From DATARH01 sp050246595 (GTDB lineage Bacteria; Pseudomonadota; Alphaproteobacteria; ATCC43930; CGMCC-115725), in the NCBI GenBank assembly GCA_050246595.1, contig JBFWVT010000100.1, forward strand, positions 1 to 16,291: a stretch of 16,291 bases of DNA, in the 5' to 3' direction. A model generated the notes under the pieces. That model was not told where the DNA came from and ran no database searches. It worked only from the letters and a program-made list of their open reading frames with translations. The stretch's first letter is position 1; each line of letters opens with the position of its first letter. A program made the position numbers and the translations under genes. Of the stretch, positions 7,700 through 14,734 are shown one piece after another.

Positions 7700-7780
7700 A
7701 ACGAGATTGCTTCGTCGCTGCGCTCCTCGCAATGACGATTACCGATGGTGTCATTGCGGGCAAAGTGAAGCAATCTCGTT
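7700..7780. repeat. 81-bp dispersed palindromic repeat upstream of plsY
   Basis: The outer arms AACGAGATTGCTTC (7700-7713) and GAAGCAATCTCGTT (7767-7780) are perfect 14-bp complements; inner arms CGCAATGAC (7728-7736) and GTCATTGCG (7750-7758) are perfect 9-bp complements. The sequence belongs to the widespread repeat type that yields spurious HCEERSDEAIS peptides in many bacterial genomes. It fills most of the pyrC'-plsY gap and would fold into a long hairpin in RNA. Confidence 0.9.
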
Positions 7781-7800
7781 GAGCACAGGCACGAATCGGC

Positions 7801-9096
7801 TCACTCCGGCCGTGCGAAAATCGTGCGGCCGTCGACGATGGTTTGCTCGACCCGGCCCTGCACCGGGCGGCCGTCGAACGGCGCGTTCTTCGACTTCGAG
7901 CGGAGCGCGTCGGTATCGATGCGCCACGGCATGTCGGGATCGAACACGACCAGATCGGCCGCACCGCCGACTCGCAGCCGCCCGGTATCGAGCCTCAGAA
8001 TGCCGGCCGGCCCCGAGGTCAGAAGCCGCAGCACCTCGATCAGGCTCATGTGCCGGTTGTGGTACAGTTCGAGCGACAGCGGCAGCAGCGTCTCCAGCCC
8101 GACAATCCCATAAGCCGCCGAGCTGAACGGCAGCCGCTTCGAATCCTGGTCCCACGGCGCGTGATCGCTGGCGATCGCGTCGATCGTGCCGTCGCGGAGG
8201 CCCTCGACGACGGCACGGCGGTCGCTCTCGGCCCGCAACGGCGGCGACAGTTTGGCGAATGTCCGGTAGTCGCCGATCGCGGTTTCGTTCAGCGCGAAAT
8301 AGGGCGGGGCGGTATCGCAGGTGACCGGCAGCCCGGCCGCCTTGGCCTTGCGGATCGCGTCGATCGCGGCCGCGGTCGAGACATGCGTGACGTGGTAGCG
8401 GGCGCCGGTGATCGCGACGAGACGCAGATCGCGTTCGACCATGATGAGTTCGGCGACAGGGGTGATCGCCGGCAGACCGAGCCGGGTCGCGATCTCGCCC
8501 TCGGTGACCTCACCGGCGGCGGCGAGGCTCGGCTCCTCCGGGTGTTGGATGACGAGCTGGTCGAAGCTGCGGGCATAGGACAACAGCCGCCGCATGACCA
8601 GCGCGTCGGCGACCGCCTTGACCCCGTCGGTAAACCCGACCGCGCCGCTCGCCGCGAGCAGTCCGATCTCGGTCAGCTCGCGCCCTTTCAGCCCCTTGGT
8701 CGCGGCGGCGTAGGTGTGGATTTTGGCGAGCTTTGCCTCGCGCGCGCGCCGCGCCAGGAACTCGACGACCGACACGTCATCGACCGGCGGCTCGGTATTC
8801 GGCAGGGCGATCATTGTCGTGACCCCGCCCGCAGCCGCCGCCTGTCCGCCGCTTGCGATCGACTCCATGTGCTCGGCGCCCGGCTCGCGCAACTGCACGC
8901 GCATATCGACGAGGCCGGGCGCAAGGCACAGCCCGGCGAGATCGACGGTTTGGGTGTCGCGGCCAGCTTCGGCGCCAATGTTCGGTCCGAGCGCCGCGAT
9001 GCGGTCGCCCTCGACCAGCAGATCGCCGCGCTGGTCGCGTCCGCTGTCCGGATCAAGCAGCCGGGCGTTGCGATAGAGGCGGCGGGAGCCGGTCAC
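7801..9096 (-). CDS. pyrC: dihydroorotase-like PyrC', probably non-catalytic partner of PyrB
   Basis: The 431-residue protein is a class I dihydroorotase homologue of the amidohydrolase superfamily. True enzymes carry a DxHxHxREPG zinc motif; here residues 64-73 read DMRVQLREPG, so both zinc histidines are replaced (R66, Q68). Other landmarks remain: FTDGVKAVADA, VIQHPEEPSL, YHVTHVST and ASDHAPWDQD. Loss of HxH in a homologue beside pyrB is the hallmark of PyrC'/PyrX proteins, which in Pseudomonas are inactive but needed to assemble aspartate transcarbamoylase. A catalytic dihydroorotase would then be encoded elsewhere. I chose GTG 9096-9094 because the alternative GTG at 9111-9109 lies inside a repeat. 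It follows pyrB in the same direction, and plsY comes next. Confidence 0.85.
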   Translation of the reverse strand: MTGSRRLYRNARLLDPDSGRDQRGDLLVEGDRIAALGPNIGAEAGRDTQTVDLAGLCLAPGLVDMRVQLREPGAEHMESIASGGQAAAAGGVTTMIALPNTEPPVDDVSVVEFLARRAREAKLAKIHTYAAATKGLKGRELTEIGLLAASGAVGFTDGVKAVADALVMRRLLSYARSFDQLVIQHPEEPSLAAAGEVTEGEIATRLGLPAITPVAELIMVERDLRLVAITGARYHVTHVSTAAAIDAIRKAKAAGLPVTCDTAPPYFALNETAIGDYRTFAKLSPPLRAESDRRAVVEGLRDGTIDAIASDHAPWDQDSKRLPFSSAAYGIVGLETLLPLSLELYHNRHMSLIEVLRLLTSGPAGILRLDTGRLRVGGAADLVVFDPDMPWRIDTDALRSKSKNAPFDGRPVQGRVEQTIVDGRTIFARPE

Positions 9097-9104
9097 GAAG
9101 CGGA

Positions 9105-9202
9105 CCCCCACCCCAACCCTCCCCCGCCAGCGGGGGAGGGAGATTCTGACTGCTTCTCTCCCAATTCCCTCCCCCGCCAGCGGGGGAGGGTTGGGGTGGG
9201 GG
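9105..9202. repeat. GC-rich double-hairpin palindromic repeat between pyrB and pyrC'
   Basis: Two 36-bp arms (9105-9140 and 9167-9202) are inverted copies, differing only in the central CA/TG, with a 26-base spacer. Each arm is itself a hairpin: CCCTCCCCCGC, a two-base loop, GCGGGGGAGGG. This is a common type of dispersed intergenic repeat in alphaproteobacteria. It occupies most of the pyrB-pyrC' gap and overlaps the upstream alternative start of pyrC'. Confidence 0.9.
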
Positions 9203-9234
9203 CATTCGCCGGTGCGGACATCGCTATCAGGCCC

Positions 9235-10188
9235 CTACTGCACTGGCGGGTTGTTGCCGAGGCCTGATGTTAGGATTTCGAGACACGCCATCCTGACTGC
9301 CACCCCCATCTCGACCTGCTGGCGGATCAGGCTGCGGTCGATGTCGTCGGCAACCTCGCTGCCGATCTCGACCCCGCGGTTCATCGGTCCCGGATGCATG
9401 ATCAGCGCGTCGGGTTTCGCCAGTTTGAGCTTGTCGTAGTCGAGACCGAAGAAGTGGAAATACTCGCGGGTCGAGGGGATAAACGATCCGTGCATCCGCT
9501 CCATCTGCAAGCGCAGCATCATCACGATATCGACATCCTTGAGACCGGCGGTCATGTCGTGAAACACCTCGACCCCGAGAAGCTCGACCTGCGCCGGCAA
9601 CAGGGTGCGCGGTGCGACGACCCGGACGCGCGCGCCCATCACATTGAGCAGCGCGATATTCGAGCGCGCCACCCGGCTGTGCAATATGTCGCCGCAGATC
9701 GCGACGGTCAGCCCGCCGAGCCGTCCCTTGCGCCGGCGGATCGTCAGCGCGTCGAGCAGCGCCTGGGTCGGATGCTCGTGGCTGCCGTCGCCGCCATTGA
9801 TGACCGCGCAATCGACCTTCTCCGACAGGAGCTGCACCGCCCCTGATTCGGGGTGCCGGACCACCAGCACGTCGGGGTGCATTGCGTTCAAGGTCATCGC
9901 CGTATCGATCAAGGTCTCGCCCTTGCGCATCGCCGACACCGCGACCGCCATGTTGATGACATCGGCCCCGAGCCTTTTGCCGGCGACCTCGAACGAGGTG
10001 CGGGTGCGCGTCGAGTTCTCGAAAAAGCAGTTGATCAGCGTCCGGCCGCGCAGCGTGGCGGTCTTCTTGTCGGTCTGCCGGCTCAGCTCGACATAGTCAT
10101 CGGCGCGATCGAGCACATGCTCGATATCCTCCCGGCTCAGCCCCTCGATGCCGAGCAGATGCCGGTGCCCGAAACTGTATGGCTGCAT
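9235..10188 (-). CDS. pyrB: aspartate carbamoyltransferase catalytic subunit
   Basis: PyrB joins carbamoyl phosphate and aspartate to N-carbamoyl-aspartate, the committed step of pyrimidine synthesis. The 317-residue product has the usual length and active-site motifs: STRTR at 59-63 (carbamoyl phosphate binding), Lys89 in the AMRKGET loop donated across subunits, HPTQ at 139-142, RLQMER at 226-231 and HPGPMNRG at 265-272. ATG 10188-10186 is the only reasonable start. No pyrI is present; with the PyrC' homologue downstream, a PyrB-PyrC' complex of the Pseudomonas kind is likely (inference). It is divergent from vapB across 120 bases, in which TATAGT lies at 10203-10198 but too near the start to be a convincing -10. 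Confidence 0.97.
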   Translation of the reverse strand: MQPYSFGHRHLLGIEGLSREDIEHVLDRADDYVELSRQTDKKTATLRGRTLINCFFENSTRTRTSFEVAGKRLGADVINMAVAVSAMRKGETLIDTAMTLNAMHPDVLVVRHPESGAVQLLSEKVDCAVINGGDGSHEHPTQALLDALTIRRRKGRLGGLTVAICGDILHSRVARSNIALLNVMGARVRVVAPRTLLPAQVELLGVEVFHDMTAGLKDVDIVMMLRLQMERMHGSFIPSTREYFHFFGLDYDKLKLAKPDALIMHPGPMNRGVEIGSEVADDIDRSLIRQQVEMGVAVRMACLEILTSGLGNNPPVQ

Positions 10189-10207
10189 GAGGCCGGGACT
10201 ATACCGG

Positions 10208-10237
10208 GCAGGGCGGAAAAGCGAAGCGCATTCCGCC
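10208..10237 (-). repeat. 30-bp palindromic repeat, copy 1 (left of vapBC)
   Basis: Read on the minus strand it starts GGCGGAATGC and ends TTTCCGCC-CTGC; the perfect arms GGCGGAA/TTCCGCC are at 10212-10218 and 10231-10237. It matches the inverted copy at 10977-11006 at 24 of 30 positions and belongs to the same family as 12953-12982. The non-palindromic four-base tail points away from vapBC. Confidence 0.8.
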
Positions 10238-10275
10238 GAGCGTGGAGCTCGCCTCTATTGCCCGACCGCCGCTAC

Positions 10276-10284
10276 GTATATACT
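10276..10284 (+). promoter_or_regulatory. possible vapBC promoter and operator
   Basis: GTATATAC (10276-10283) is a perfect palindrome that contains a good -10-like TATACT (10279-10284), 25 bases before vapB. TTGCCC at 10258-10263 could be the -35, but the 15-base spacing is short. VapB-type antitoxins usually repress their own operon by binding palindromes over the promoter, so this site is a sensible operator candidate. Confidence 0.4.
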
Positions 10285-10308
10285 CGGCGGATATCCCTGG
10301 AGGCGACG

Positions 10309-10545
10309 ATGGCAGCGCGATCGACCGTGTTCAAAACCAATCGCAGCCAAGCGGTGCGGTTACCCAAGGCGGTGGCGTTCCCGGAGGGGGTACGCGAGGT
10401 CGAGATCATCAAAGCCGGCAACAGCCGGATCATCACCCCGGTCGGCCGGCGGTGGAGCGATTTCTTTCTGCACGGGCCGCGCGTGTCCGACGATTTCATG
10501 ACGGAGCGCGACGACCCGCCCCCCGAGGAGCGCGAGCCGTTCTGA
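10309..10545 (+). CDS. vapB: VapB-type antitoxin (AbrB-like N-terminus)
   Basis: The 78-residue protein has an N-terminal SpoVT/AbrB-type swapped-hairpin DNA-binding domain (FKTNRSQAVRLPKAVAFPEGV, then VEIIKAGNSRIITP, about residues 8-44). A C-terminal tail typical of VapB follows (RWSDFFLHGPRVSDDFMTERD), the part that wraps around and blocks the toxin active site. GGAGG at 10299-10303 lies five bases before the ATG. Its TGA overlaps the vapC ATG by one base (TGATG), so the two are translationally coupled. It probably represses its own promoter with VapC, using the palindrome upstream. The frame stays open far upstream, but that part is the shadow of pyrB. Confidence 0.9.
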   Translation: MAARSTVFKTNRSQAVRLPKAVAFPEGVREVEIIKAGNSRIITPVGRRWSDFFLHGPRVSDDFMTERDDPPPEEREPF

Positions 10546-10952
10546 TGCCTCGCTACATGCTCGATACGAACATCTGCATCTACGTCCTCCAGGACCGGCC
10601 GCTCGGATTACGGGAACGGTTCGACAAATTGGTAGACGAACTCAGCATCTCGGTGATTACGCTCGGCGAGATGCTTTACGGCGCTGAGCACTCGGCCCGG
10701 CGTTCGGAAAACCTGCGCACGATCGAACAGTTCACCGCACGTCTCGACGTTCTACCGTTCACCGAGGATGCCGCCGCGCATTATGGCCAAATCCGCGCCG
10801 CACTGCGGCGGGCGGGACGACCGGCCGGGGTTCACGACATGCTGATCGGCGGCCACGCGCGCAGCGAAGGGTTGATCCTTGTCACCAACAACGTCCGCGA
10901 ATTCGCCCGCATGCCGGGCCTCCAGGTCGAGAACTGGGTCGGCGAGGAGTAG
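10545..10952 (+). CDS. vapC: VapC-type PIN-domain ribonuclease toxin
   Basis: The 135-residue protein is a single PIN domain, the fold of VapC toxins, which are Mg-dependent endoribonucleases often cleaving tRNA or rRNA. The active-site acids are in the expected places: D7 (MLDTN), E42 (TLGEMLYG) and D98 (GVHDMLIGGHA), with N116 in TNNVREF at the usual fourth position. Nothing is missing, so the toxin is predicted active. The ATG overlaps the vapB stop by one base, and there is no other gene in the unit. The pair is flanked by inverted copies of a palindromic repeat (10208-10237 and 10977-11006), which suggests it came in as an accessory cassette. The RNA target cannot be told from the sequence. 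Confidence 0.93.
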   Translation: MPRYMLDTNICIYVLQDRPLGLRERFDKLVDELSISVITLGEMLYGAEHSARRSENLRTIEQFTARLDVLPFTEDAAAHYGQIRAALRRAGRPAGVHDMLIGGHARSEGLILVTNNVREFARMPGLQVENWVGEE

Positions 10953-10976
10953 AGGCGGCCGGGACGCGGTGATAGT

Positions 10977-11006
10977 GGCGGATTACGCTCCGCTCATCCG
11001 CCCTAC
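10977..11006 (+). repeat. 30-bp palindromic repeat, copy 2 (right of vapBC)
   Basis: GGCGGATTACGC...ATCCGCC-CTAC begins 24 bases after the vapC stop, with perfect GGCGGAT/ATCCGCC arms. It is the inverted counterpart of 10208-10237 and of 12953-12982 (25 of 30 matches to the latter). The rest of the gap to 11171 is AT-richer and shows no gene that I can support. Confidence 0.8.
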
Positions 11007-11171
11007 GCTTGCCGCGTTCTCATTTCGTTTGAGTTGGGAAGTACGCAACCACGTGAGACCATCTAACGTTAACCAACCCCGCATTGCTTTCAATTTCAGC
11101 GAATTCATTGCCGTCGTGAACATATGTGATTTCTTGCTCAGTCGCAACGCGACGTGCTCCATTGATGGTTC

Positions 11172-11633
11172 CTATGTCAGCTTCAGTTTGTTATATTGCC
11201 TGAGTAAATTCTGCAACGGACGCTGGGGGACTTGTGACACGTCCAAATATCGCAATCCAATCTTGCTGGCGAACCATGCTTGAGGGTGCGGTGCGTGAAA
11301 GTTCTTTATTACTACGGCATCAAAGAAGATCGCGCCCTCGGTCATTTGCTGAAATTTGAATTGTACTTCGTTGAGTAACTCGATCCCTTGCTTCCGGGTC
11401 GCAGCAGAAAGAAGGCCTTCAATTATCCCAAGCACAGTTGCGCCGCCCAAAGCCCAAGCAGGGTCACCCCAAAAACTGATGCCTGTCGAAATGCCAGCAA
11501 GTTGTTTGGCTGCCGTGGCTTTTAACGAAGCAATTTCTTGAACCTTGTCGGCTTCGTAAAGCTTAACTCGTCGGGCCTCGAATTTTTCTCCCGAGGCCAG
11601 GACAACAATTGGGAAATCGATCTCTGTAGCCAT
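11172..11633 (-). CDS. hypothetical protein, AT-richer than its neighbours
   Basis: The 153-residue product (MATEIDFPIVVLASGEKFEARRVKLYEAD...) is not one I can name. The N-terminal third looks like beta strands; residues 54-78 are glycine-rich and hydrophobic (ISFWGDPAWALGGATVLGII), long enough for a membrane helix or a buried glycine-rich segment. An amphipathic helix (KQGIELLNEVQFKFQQM) and an IFFDAVVIKNFHAPHPQAWF stretch follow. There is no signal peptide. ATG 11633-11631 is chosen; a GTG five codons upstream (11648-11646) is also possible, preceded by AAGAAG. Base composition and codon use are clearly more AT-rich than in the surrounding genes, which suggests recent acquisition. It lies 78 bases downstream of the first LLM oxidoreductase gene on the same strand. 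Confidence 0.65.
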   Translation of the reverse strand: MATEIDFPIVVLASGEKFEARRVKLYEADKVQEIASLKATAAKQLAGISTGISFWGDPAWALGGATVLGIIEGLLSAATRKQGIELLNEVQFKFQQMTEGAIFFDAVVIKNFHAPHPQAWFASKIGLRYLDVSQVPQRPLQNLLRQYNKLKLT

Positions 11634-11711
11634 ACGCCCCGCTTTCACCTTCTTGGTGATTGAATCAGAAGCTGCGCCCGTCTCCTTGATGATAGTCCAA
11701 GTCCGATGCCC

Positions 11712-12938
11712 TCAAACCGCCTCGACCGCCTTGATCTCCTTCAACCTTGGCAGGACCTCCTGCGAGAACAGGCGGATGCCCTTTTCGCTCTCGCGATGGG
11801 TCATAAAGCCGGAGCGGCCGATCATGCTCAGATGGTTGAATCCGCCGACCTTGTCGGAGAACTCGATGATCTGGCGATAGACGCTGTCGGGATTGCCGGC
11901 GAACAGGATGCCCATCGCCATCGCCTCCTCGACCCCCAACGACATCAGGCGGCGGGCGTTCTGGTTGGCCGAGACCGTGACCCCCTTTTCGGCATTGGTC
12001 AGGTTCGGACCGCCGCCATTCGGACGAGGGGCGTCGCGATAGATTTGCGGCGCCATCTCGGGCGGCGAAGTGCCCGGCATAAAGCGCGAATGCTGCGGCG
12101 TCGATTTGAGGCTCGTGTTGAGAAACCACAGTAATCTGCTGCCAATCCGCCTGCCTTCCTCCTCGGTGTCGCCGACATAGACAAAGGCGGCGTAGGCGAA
12201 ATTGTCGGTCGTGACCGGCGGCAATCCGGCATCGCGCCGCGCCTGGCGGTGCGCCTGATACGCCCGCCTCGTGCCCTCGACACCGCGCAACACCAGTACA
12301 TGCCGCATGCCGCGGCGGCCGACTTCGGCGGCGCTCCTCGGATCGCCGGTCGCCGACCACAGCGGCGGGTGCGGCCGCTGGTACGGGCCGGGCCAGATAT
12401 TGACGTGCCGGTGCGTGTAGTGTTTGCCCTCCCAGCTAAAGGGACCGTCATGCGACGACAGCGTCTTTGTGATCAGGTCGATCGCCTCCCAGTAGCGCTC
12501 CTCGTTGCGCACCGGGTTGACATTGGCCGACGGCATCTCGGTGCCGCCCGATTTGACAAAACCGATATCGAGCCGCCCGCGCGAAATGATATCGGCGGTG
12601 GCGTATTCCTCGGCGACCCGCACCGGATCGGGCCGCAGCGAGACGAGCGTACCGAGCGACAGAATGCGCACTTTTTTCGTCTGACGCGCCAGGATGCCGA
12701 CCAGCATCGGGTTGGCGCCAAGCAGCGAATTGATGCCGGCATGGTGCTCGATCGCCAGCACATTCATACCCATCTCGTCGCACAGCAGGAATTCGTCGAT
12801 AACCTCCTCGAACAGATCGGCGGCGATGGCGGGGTCGCAATAGCGGTTCGGCAGACTGCCGCGCACCGACTCGGCGGCCTGGAGCACCGCGCGGGGCACA
12901 AACGGGTACGGGATCTCGCACTGCCACCACGCTTCCAT
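11712..12938 (-). CDS. LLM-class (luciferase-like) flavin-dependent oxidoreductase
   Basis: The 408-residue protein belongs to the bacterial luciferase-like monooxygenases, TIM-barrel enzymes that use reduced FMN or F420 to oxidise organic substrates. Landmarks are the N-terminal WQCEIPYPFVPRAV and SLPNRYCDP block of this subfamily, MNVLAIEHHAG (58-68), LARQTKKVRILSLGTLVSLRPDPVRVAEE (83-111), IISRGRLDIGFVKSGG (118-132) and RPHPPLWSATGDP near residue 195. GGAGGACCC just before ATG 12938-12936 sets the start. It needs a flavin reductase in trans, and none is in the window. It shares strand with a DUF6790-like gene and a second LLM gene upstream, but the 156-base gap with a repeat makes a single transcript uncertain. 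Substrate unknown. Confidence 0.88.
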   Translation of the reverse strand: MEAWWQCEIPYPFVPRAVLQAAESVRGSLPNRYCDPAIAADLFEEVIDEFLLCDEMGMNVLAIEHHAGINSLLGANPMLVGILARQTKKVRILSLGTLVSLRPDPVRVAEEYATADIISRGRLDIGFVKSGGTEMPSANVNPVRNEERYWEAIDLITKTLSSHDGPFSWEGKHYTHRHVNIWPGPYQRPHPPLWSATGDPRSAAEVGRRGMRHVLVLRGVEGTRRAYQAHRQARRDAGLPPVTTDNFAYAAFVYVGDTEEEGRRIGSRLLWFLNTSLKSTPQHSRFMPGTSPPEMAPQIYRDAPRPNGGGPNLTNAEKGVTVSANQNARRLMSLGVEEAMAMGILFAGNPDSVYRQIIEFSDKVGGFNHLSMIGRSGFMTHRESEKGIRLFSQEVLPRLKEIKAVEAV

Positions 12939-12952
12939 AAGGGTCCTCCCCG

Positions 12953-12982
12953 GTAGGGCGGATAAGCAAATCGTCATCCGCC
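12953..12982 (-). repeat. 30-bp palindromic repeat, copy 3
   Basis: On the plus strand it reads GTAGGGCGGATAAGC...ATCCGCC, the same family and orientation as 10208-10237 and inverted to 10977-11006 (25 of 30 matches to the latter's complement). The arms are GGCGGAT/ATCCGCC. It sits between the LLM oxidoreductase gene and the DUF6790-like gene, next to the LLM ribosome binding site. Confidence 0.75.
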
Positions 12983-13094
12983 ATGACGGCATGGATGGCC
13001 CTGAAACGGCCAGATACACGGGCGCGGGTTCTCCAGCATCGGACCGGAACGGAGCGGTGCGCCGGTACTCGCAGTCGAACCCTTTTGTGCGCGA

Positions 13095-13595
13095 TCACAT
13101 ACTTCGTCGCGTTTCTGCCCGGCGCGCGCCGATGAGCAGCGCAATGGCCAGCAGCGGCGCGATGATGTCCATATAGAAGGGGACGCCTGCATTTCCGGGT
13201 GCGAAATTGCCCGCCGCAAGCATCTGGCGAACATGACCGACGGCATCACCAAGCAGAAAGATCGATGCGGCGCATACCGCCGCCGCCCGGAACTCCCACG
13301 TGCGCCAGAAGGCAAGACAGGCCGTGACGCCGACGGCGAAATCGGCCATCCCGACTTCGTACTGAAACGGGCTGGTCTCCCATCCGATATGGGCTGCTGC
13401 AACATGCGGAAAGAAAACATGCGCGATACCGGCCCAAAGGCCGGTCACGCCGATGGGCAGGAGCAGCACCCACCCAAGAAAGCGGCTTGCCCGGTTGAGC
13501 CGGCGCGGTCTGCCTGCGGCTCCGAGAACGAGGGCAAGGACCAGCAGTCCCGCCGGCAGGTTGCGGATGAGAAAGGCTATTGAATCCGCAATCAT
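13095..13595 (-). CDS. DUF6790-like integral membrane protein
   Basis: The 166-residue protein is strongly hydrophobic, with about four or five membrane helices (near 12-28, 40-62, 80-97, 103-119 and 139-157). Conserved-looking blocks between them are HIGWETSPFQYEVG (69-82) and GHVRQMLAAGNFAPGNAGVPFYMD (120-143). I associate this pattern with the DUF6790 family, whose function is not known, from memory. ATG 13595-13593 is chosen because it begins the first helix region; the frame stays open far upstream only as a shadow of the next LLM gene. It begins 38 bases after that gene on the same strand, so the two are probably cotranscribed. A link to membrane substrate supply or quinone chemistry is speculation. 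Confidence 0.75.
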   Translation of the reverse strand: MIADSIAFLIRNLPAGLLVLALVLGAAGRPRRLNRASRFLGWVLLLPIGVTGLWAGIAHVFFPHVAAAHIGWETSPFQYEVGMADFAVGVTACLAFWRTWEFRAAAVCAASIFLLGDAVGHVRQMLAAGNFAPGNAGVPFYMDIIAPLLAIALLIGARRAETRRSM

Positions 13596-13633
13596 TCCTC
13601 TGCTCTCGCTCGGCTGCCTGCTGCGCTCCGATA

Positions 13634-14734
13634 CTATGCCGTCGCGGGATGCCGCGGCAGCAGGTGCGCGACTTTCGGCATGACCTCCTTCGCCAGCAAC
13701 TCCATCGAGTGCCGCCACGCCTGCGGGTTCTCGCTGTAATCGAAGCAGAACAGCAGCAGGTGGCCGAAGCCGCCGACCTCGTCGTACATGCGCTCGATCT
13801 TCTCGACCACCGTTGCCGGCGAGCCGATCAGCCAGTTGTGCCGGGCGCAGTATTCCGGGGTCACATCGCTGTCGGCGACCGCATTGTCGTGCTTCAGATA
13901 CTGGATGACCCCGACATTTTTCAGCAATGGCAGGAAATATTCGCGCATCATCCGTCCCATCTGCGCCCCGACCGACAGCCGCCACGCCTCTTCGTCGGTA
14001 TCGGCGACAAAGATTTCGCGCACCAGCCGCCAGTCGGCGCGGCTCGGGGTGCGGCCGGTGCGCCGCGCGCCCTCCTCGACCGAGGCCCAGTGGCTCGCGA
14101 CATAGGTCTGGTTGAGGTTGAGGCTGAGCGGCAGAAAACCGCGCTCACCGGCCACTTTCAGCGTCTCCGATCCGGCGCTGACCCCGGCGACGCCGATCGG
14201 CGGGTGCGGCTTCTGAAACGGCTTGATGTGCGGGATCAGGCTCTCCAGCATCCGGTCGGTGCGGGTGATGTGCCAGTATTTGCCGGCGTAGTCGAACGGC
14301 TCGTCCTCGGTCCACAGCTTGAGGATGATATCGAGCGCCTCGCGGGTCATCTCGCGGTGCTGGCCGCTATTGCCGTCAACGTTGAACATCGCCCAGTCGC
14401 TCGGCAGCCCGCTCGCCGCGACGCCGAAATTGAGCCGTCCCCGCGCCATGTGGTCGAGCATTGCGACACGGTTCGCCAGCTCTGCCGGATGGTGGTAGGG
14501 CAGCAGAAACCCGCCGGGCGCGAGCCGGATGCGGCTCGTCTCCATCAGCGACTGCGCGATCAGCAGATCAGGCGCCGGGTGCGGCTCCCACGGTGCGGTG
14601 TGGTGCTCGCCGATCCAGGCTTCGGAAAAACCGAGTTCGTCGGCCCAGCGCAGCGTTTGCAGGTCCCAGCGATGGCCGTCGCCAAGGCTGCGCTCCGGCG
14701 GGTGCGACGGCATTGTGAACAGACCGTATTGCAT
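13634..14734 (-). CDS. LLM-class flavin-dependent oxidoreductase, limonene monooxygenase-like
   Basis: The 366-residue protein is a second luciferase-like monooxygenase, of a different subfamily from the one at 11712-12938. Landmarks are MQYGLFTMPSHPP (1-13), AWIGEHHTAPWEPHPAPDLLIAQ (39-61), LLPYHHPAELANRVAMLDHM (78-97), RGRLNFGVAASGLPSDW (98-114) and PFQKPHPPIGVAGVS. The IGEHHTAPWEP and RGRLNFGV..GLPSDW blocks resemble limonene 1,2-monooxygenase-type annotations, though substrate assignment inside this family is unreliable. The product should use a reduced flavin supplied by a separate reductase. GGGAGGACCC directly before ATG 14734-14732 is a strong ribosome binding site, identical over ten bases to that of the other LLM gene. 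It is the first gene of the minus-strand group 14734-11172. An imperfect palindrome (GCGCCC/GGGCGC, 14747-14767) lies just upstream. Confidence 0.88.
   Translation of the reverse strand: MQYGLFTMPSHPPERSLGDGHRWDLQTLRWADELGFSEAWIGEHHTAPWEPHPAPDLLIAQSLMETSRIRLAPGGFLLPYHHPAELANRVAMLDHMARGRLNFGVAASGLPSDWAMFNVDGNSGQHREMTREALDIILKLWTEDEPFDYAGKYWHITRTDRMLESLIPHIKPFQKPHPPIGVAGVSAGSETLKVAGERGFLPLSLNLNQTYVASHWASVEEGARRTGRTPSRADWRLVREIFVADTDEEAWRLSVGAQMGRMMREYFLPLLKNVGVIQYLKHDNAVADSDVTPEYCARHNWLIGSPATVVEKIERMYDEVGGFGHLLLFCFDYSENPQAWRHSMELLAKEVMPKVAHLLPRHPATA

Noticed and set aside
7696..7773. Upstream extension of plsY (RHCEERSDEAIS-type peptide)
   Set aside because: It is encoded by a dispersed palindrome, and the family N-terminus begins at ATG 7695-7693.
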